Source: Paramacrobiotus metropolitanus (Eukaryota > Tardigrada > Eutardigrada > Parachela > Macrobiotidae). From it: 64,000 nt of DNA. Position 1 is the first letter of the stretch; each line of letters starts with the position of its first letter. The notes under the pieces were generated by a model. It had not been told where the DNA came from, made no database searches, and saw only the letters and a list, made by a program, of their open reading frames with translations. This document shows, piece by piece, positions 63,382 to 64,000 of this stretch. The position numbers and the translations under genes were made by a program. The stretch is from NCBI RefSeq assembly GCF_019649055.1, contig NW_026570223.1, forward strand, positions 1,612,001 to 1,676,000, given 5' to 3'.

Positions 63382-64000
63382 TATAATTTTGTCCGTTCTA
63401 ACACGGTTTCATACCTATCCCAATAAAACTAATTTCCACAAAAAATTTTCGTATTGCTGTACTTGTCAGATCACCTCATGGCCTTCTAAAATGCATCTAT
63501 GATCTCTATTCAGTTCTCGTTGCATTCTGTTATACACCGTAAACAGTAAGTGAAGACATAATAATTAATATAGCATTCGCAGTTCACCCATAAAGGACAC
63601 TGATTGCAATGCTACAAGTTACAGCAAAAGAAAGAAAACTTTCGTATCTTGGATAACAAAATTAAAACGAATTAAGTAAATTAAACCCAAACATTTTTAA
63701 CCAAAATCTGCGAGCATTATCATCTACACTAAAACCGAAGAAACATGAATTCTGTCAAGCAAATGGGATAAGTACTTACTACAACACCCGCCTGGTTGAG
63801 AGTCTTGAGCACGCCATTGTACTCGTACTACGATCAGACGAGCAATATCTATACGAATTACGAGGTACAGTTTATCATTAATTTACGCTCGCGCCGCATA
63901 ACAACCATTCCCAGTGGCGGCGGTGAAGTACCGTAACTTGAAAACAGAAAACATCTATTCCTTTCAACCAAAATCCTCAAAAGTGACTACAGACTACAAG
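63382..64000. other. Upstream of the glycosyltransferase, no exon confirmed
   Basis: Should contain the promoter and possibly a 5' exon. A minus-strand ATG at about 63816 is followed by 36 open bases and a GTAAGT-type donor at about 63778, but the peptide (MACSRLSTRRVL) is not a membrane anchor. Confidence 0.3.

Overview
The window is metazoan nuclear DNA. Genes are split by short GT-AG introns (about 50-600 bp, one of about 3.7 kb). The recognisable genes are ordinary animal genes: SURF4, a GRIP-domain golgin, polyubiquitin, Dicer, a MATH-BTB adaptor and a beta-1,3-glycosyltransferase. Density is about one gene per 4-5 kb, so the genome is compact. A small ecdysozoan such as a tardigrade would fit, but nothing here proves the lineage. 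No operons, ribosome binding sites, CRISPR arrays or tRNA genes were found.

Layout: (1) 0-8 kb holds the 3' end of an unknown gene, a 481-bp tandem duplication, SURF4 (minus, one exon, two G-run frameshifts) and a six-exon GCC1/GCC88-like golgin. (2) 8-35 kb is an accessory region. It has three tandem VIT+VWA genes on the minus strand (one pseudogene, two intact, one of these with an FG-repeat linker) and five copies of a two-exon gene for a small hydrophilic protein that I do not recognise. It also has a large nested inverted repeat, a diverged long repeat with a CCTAAGAAA-type minisatellite, and an internally deleted Harbinger-like DNA transposon. (3) 37-47 kb holds a polyubiquitin gene with a scrambled centre and a complete 18-exon Dicer. 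(4) 49-64 kb holds a small two-exon gene of unknown function, a CENP-B/pogo-type DNA-binding gene without a transposase catalytic domain, a possible decayed coding fragment, a MATH-BTB gene and a beta-1,3-galactosyltransferase-type gene.

The best candidate for something undescribed is the five-member small-protein family. It shares exon structure, a core motif and a TATA box 110-155 bp upstream of each ATG. Two members have identical proteins despite 12 synonymous differences, and they carry a matching hairpin just 3' of the gene. Its members flank the VWA array, but a functional link between the two families is only inference. All calls come from reading the sequence; no database search was run, and intron boundaries were placed by eye from splice consensus and reading-frame continuity.
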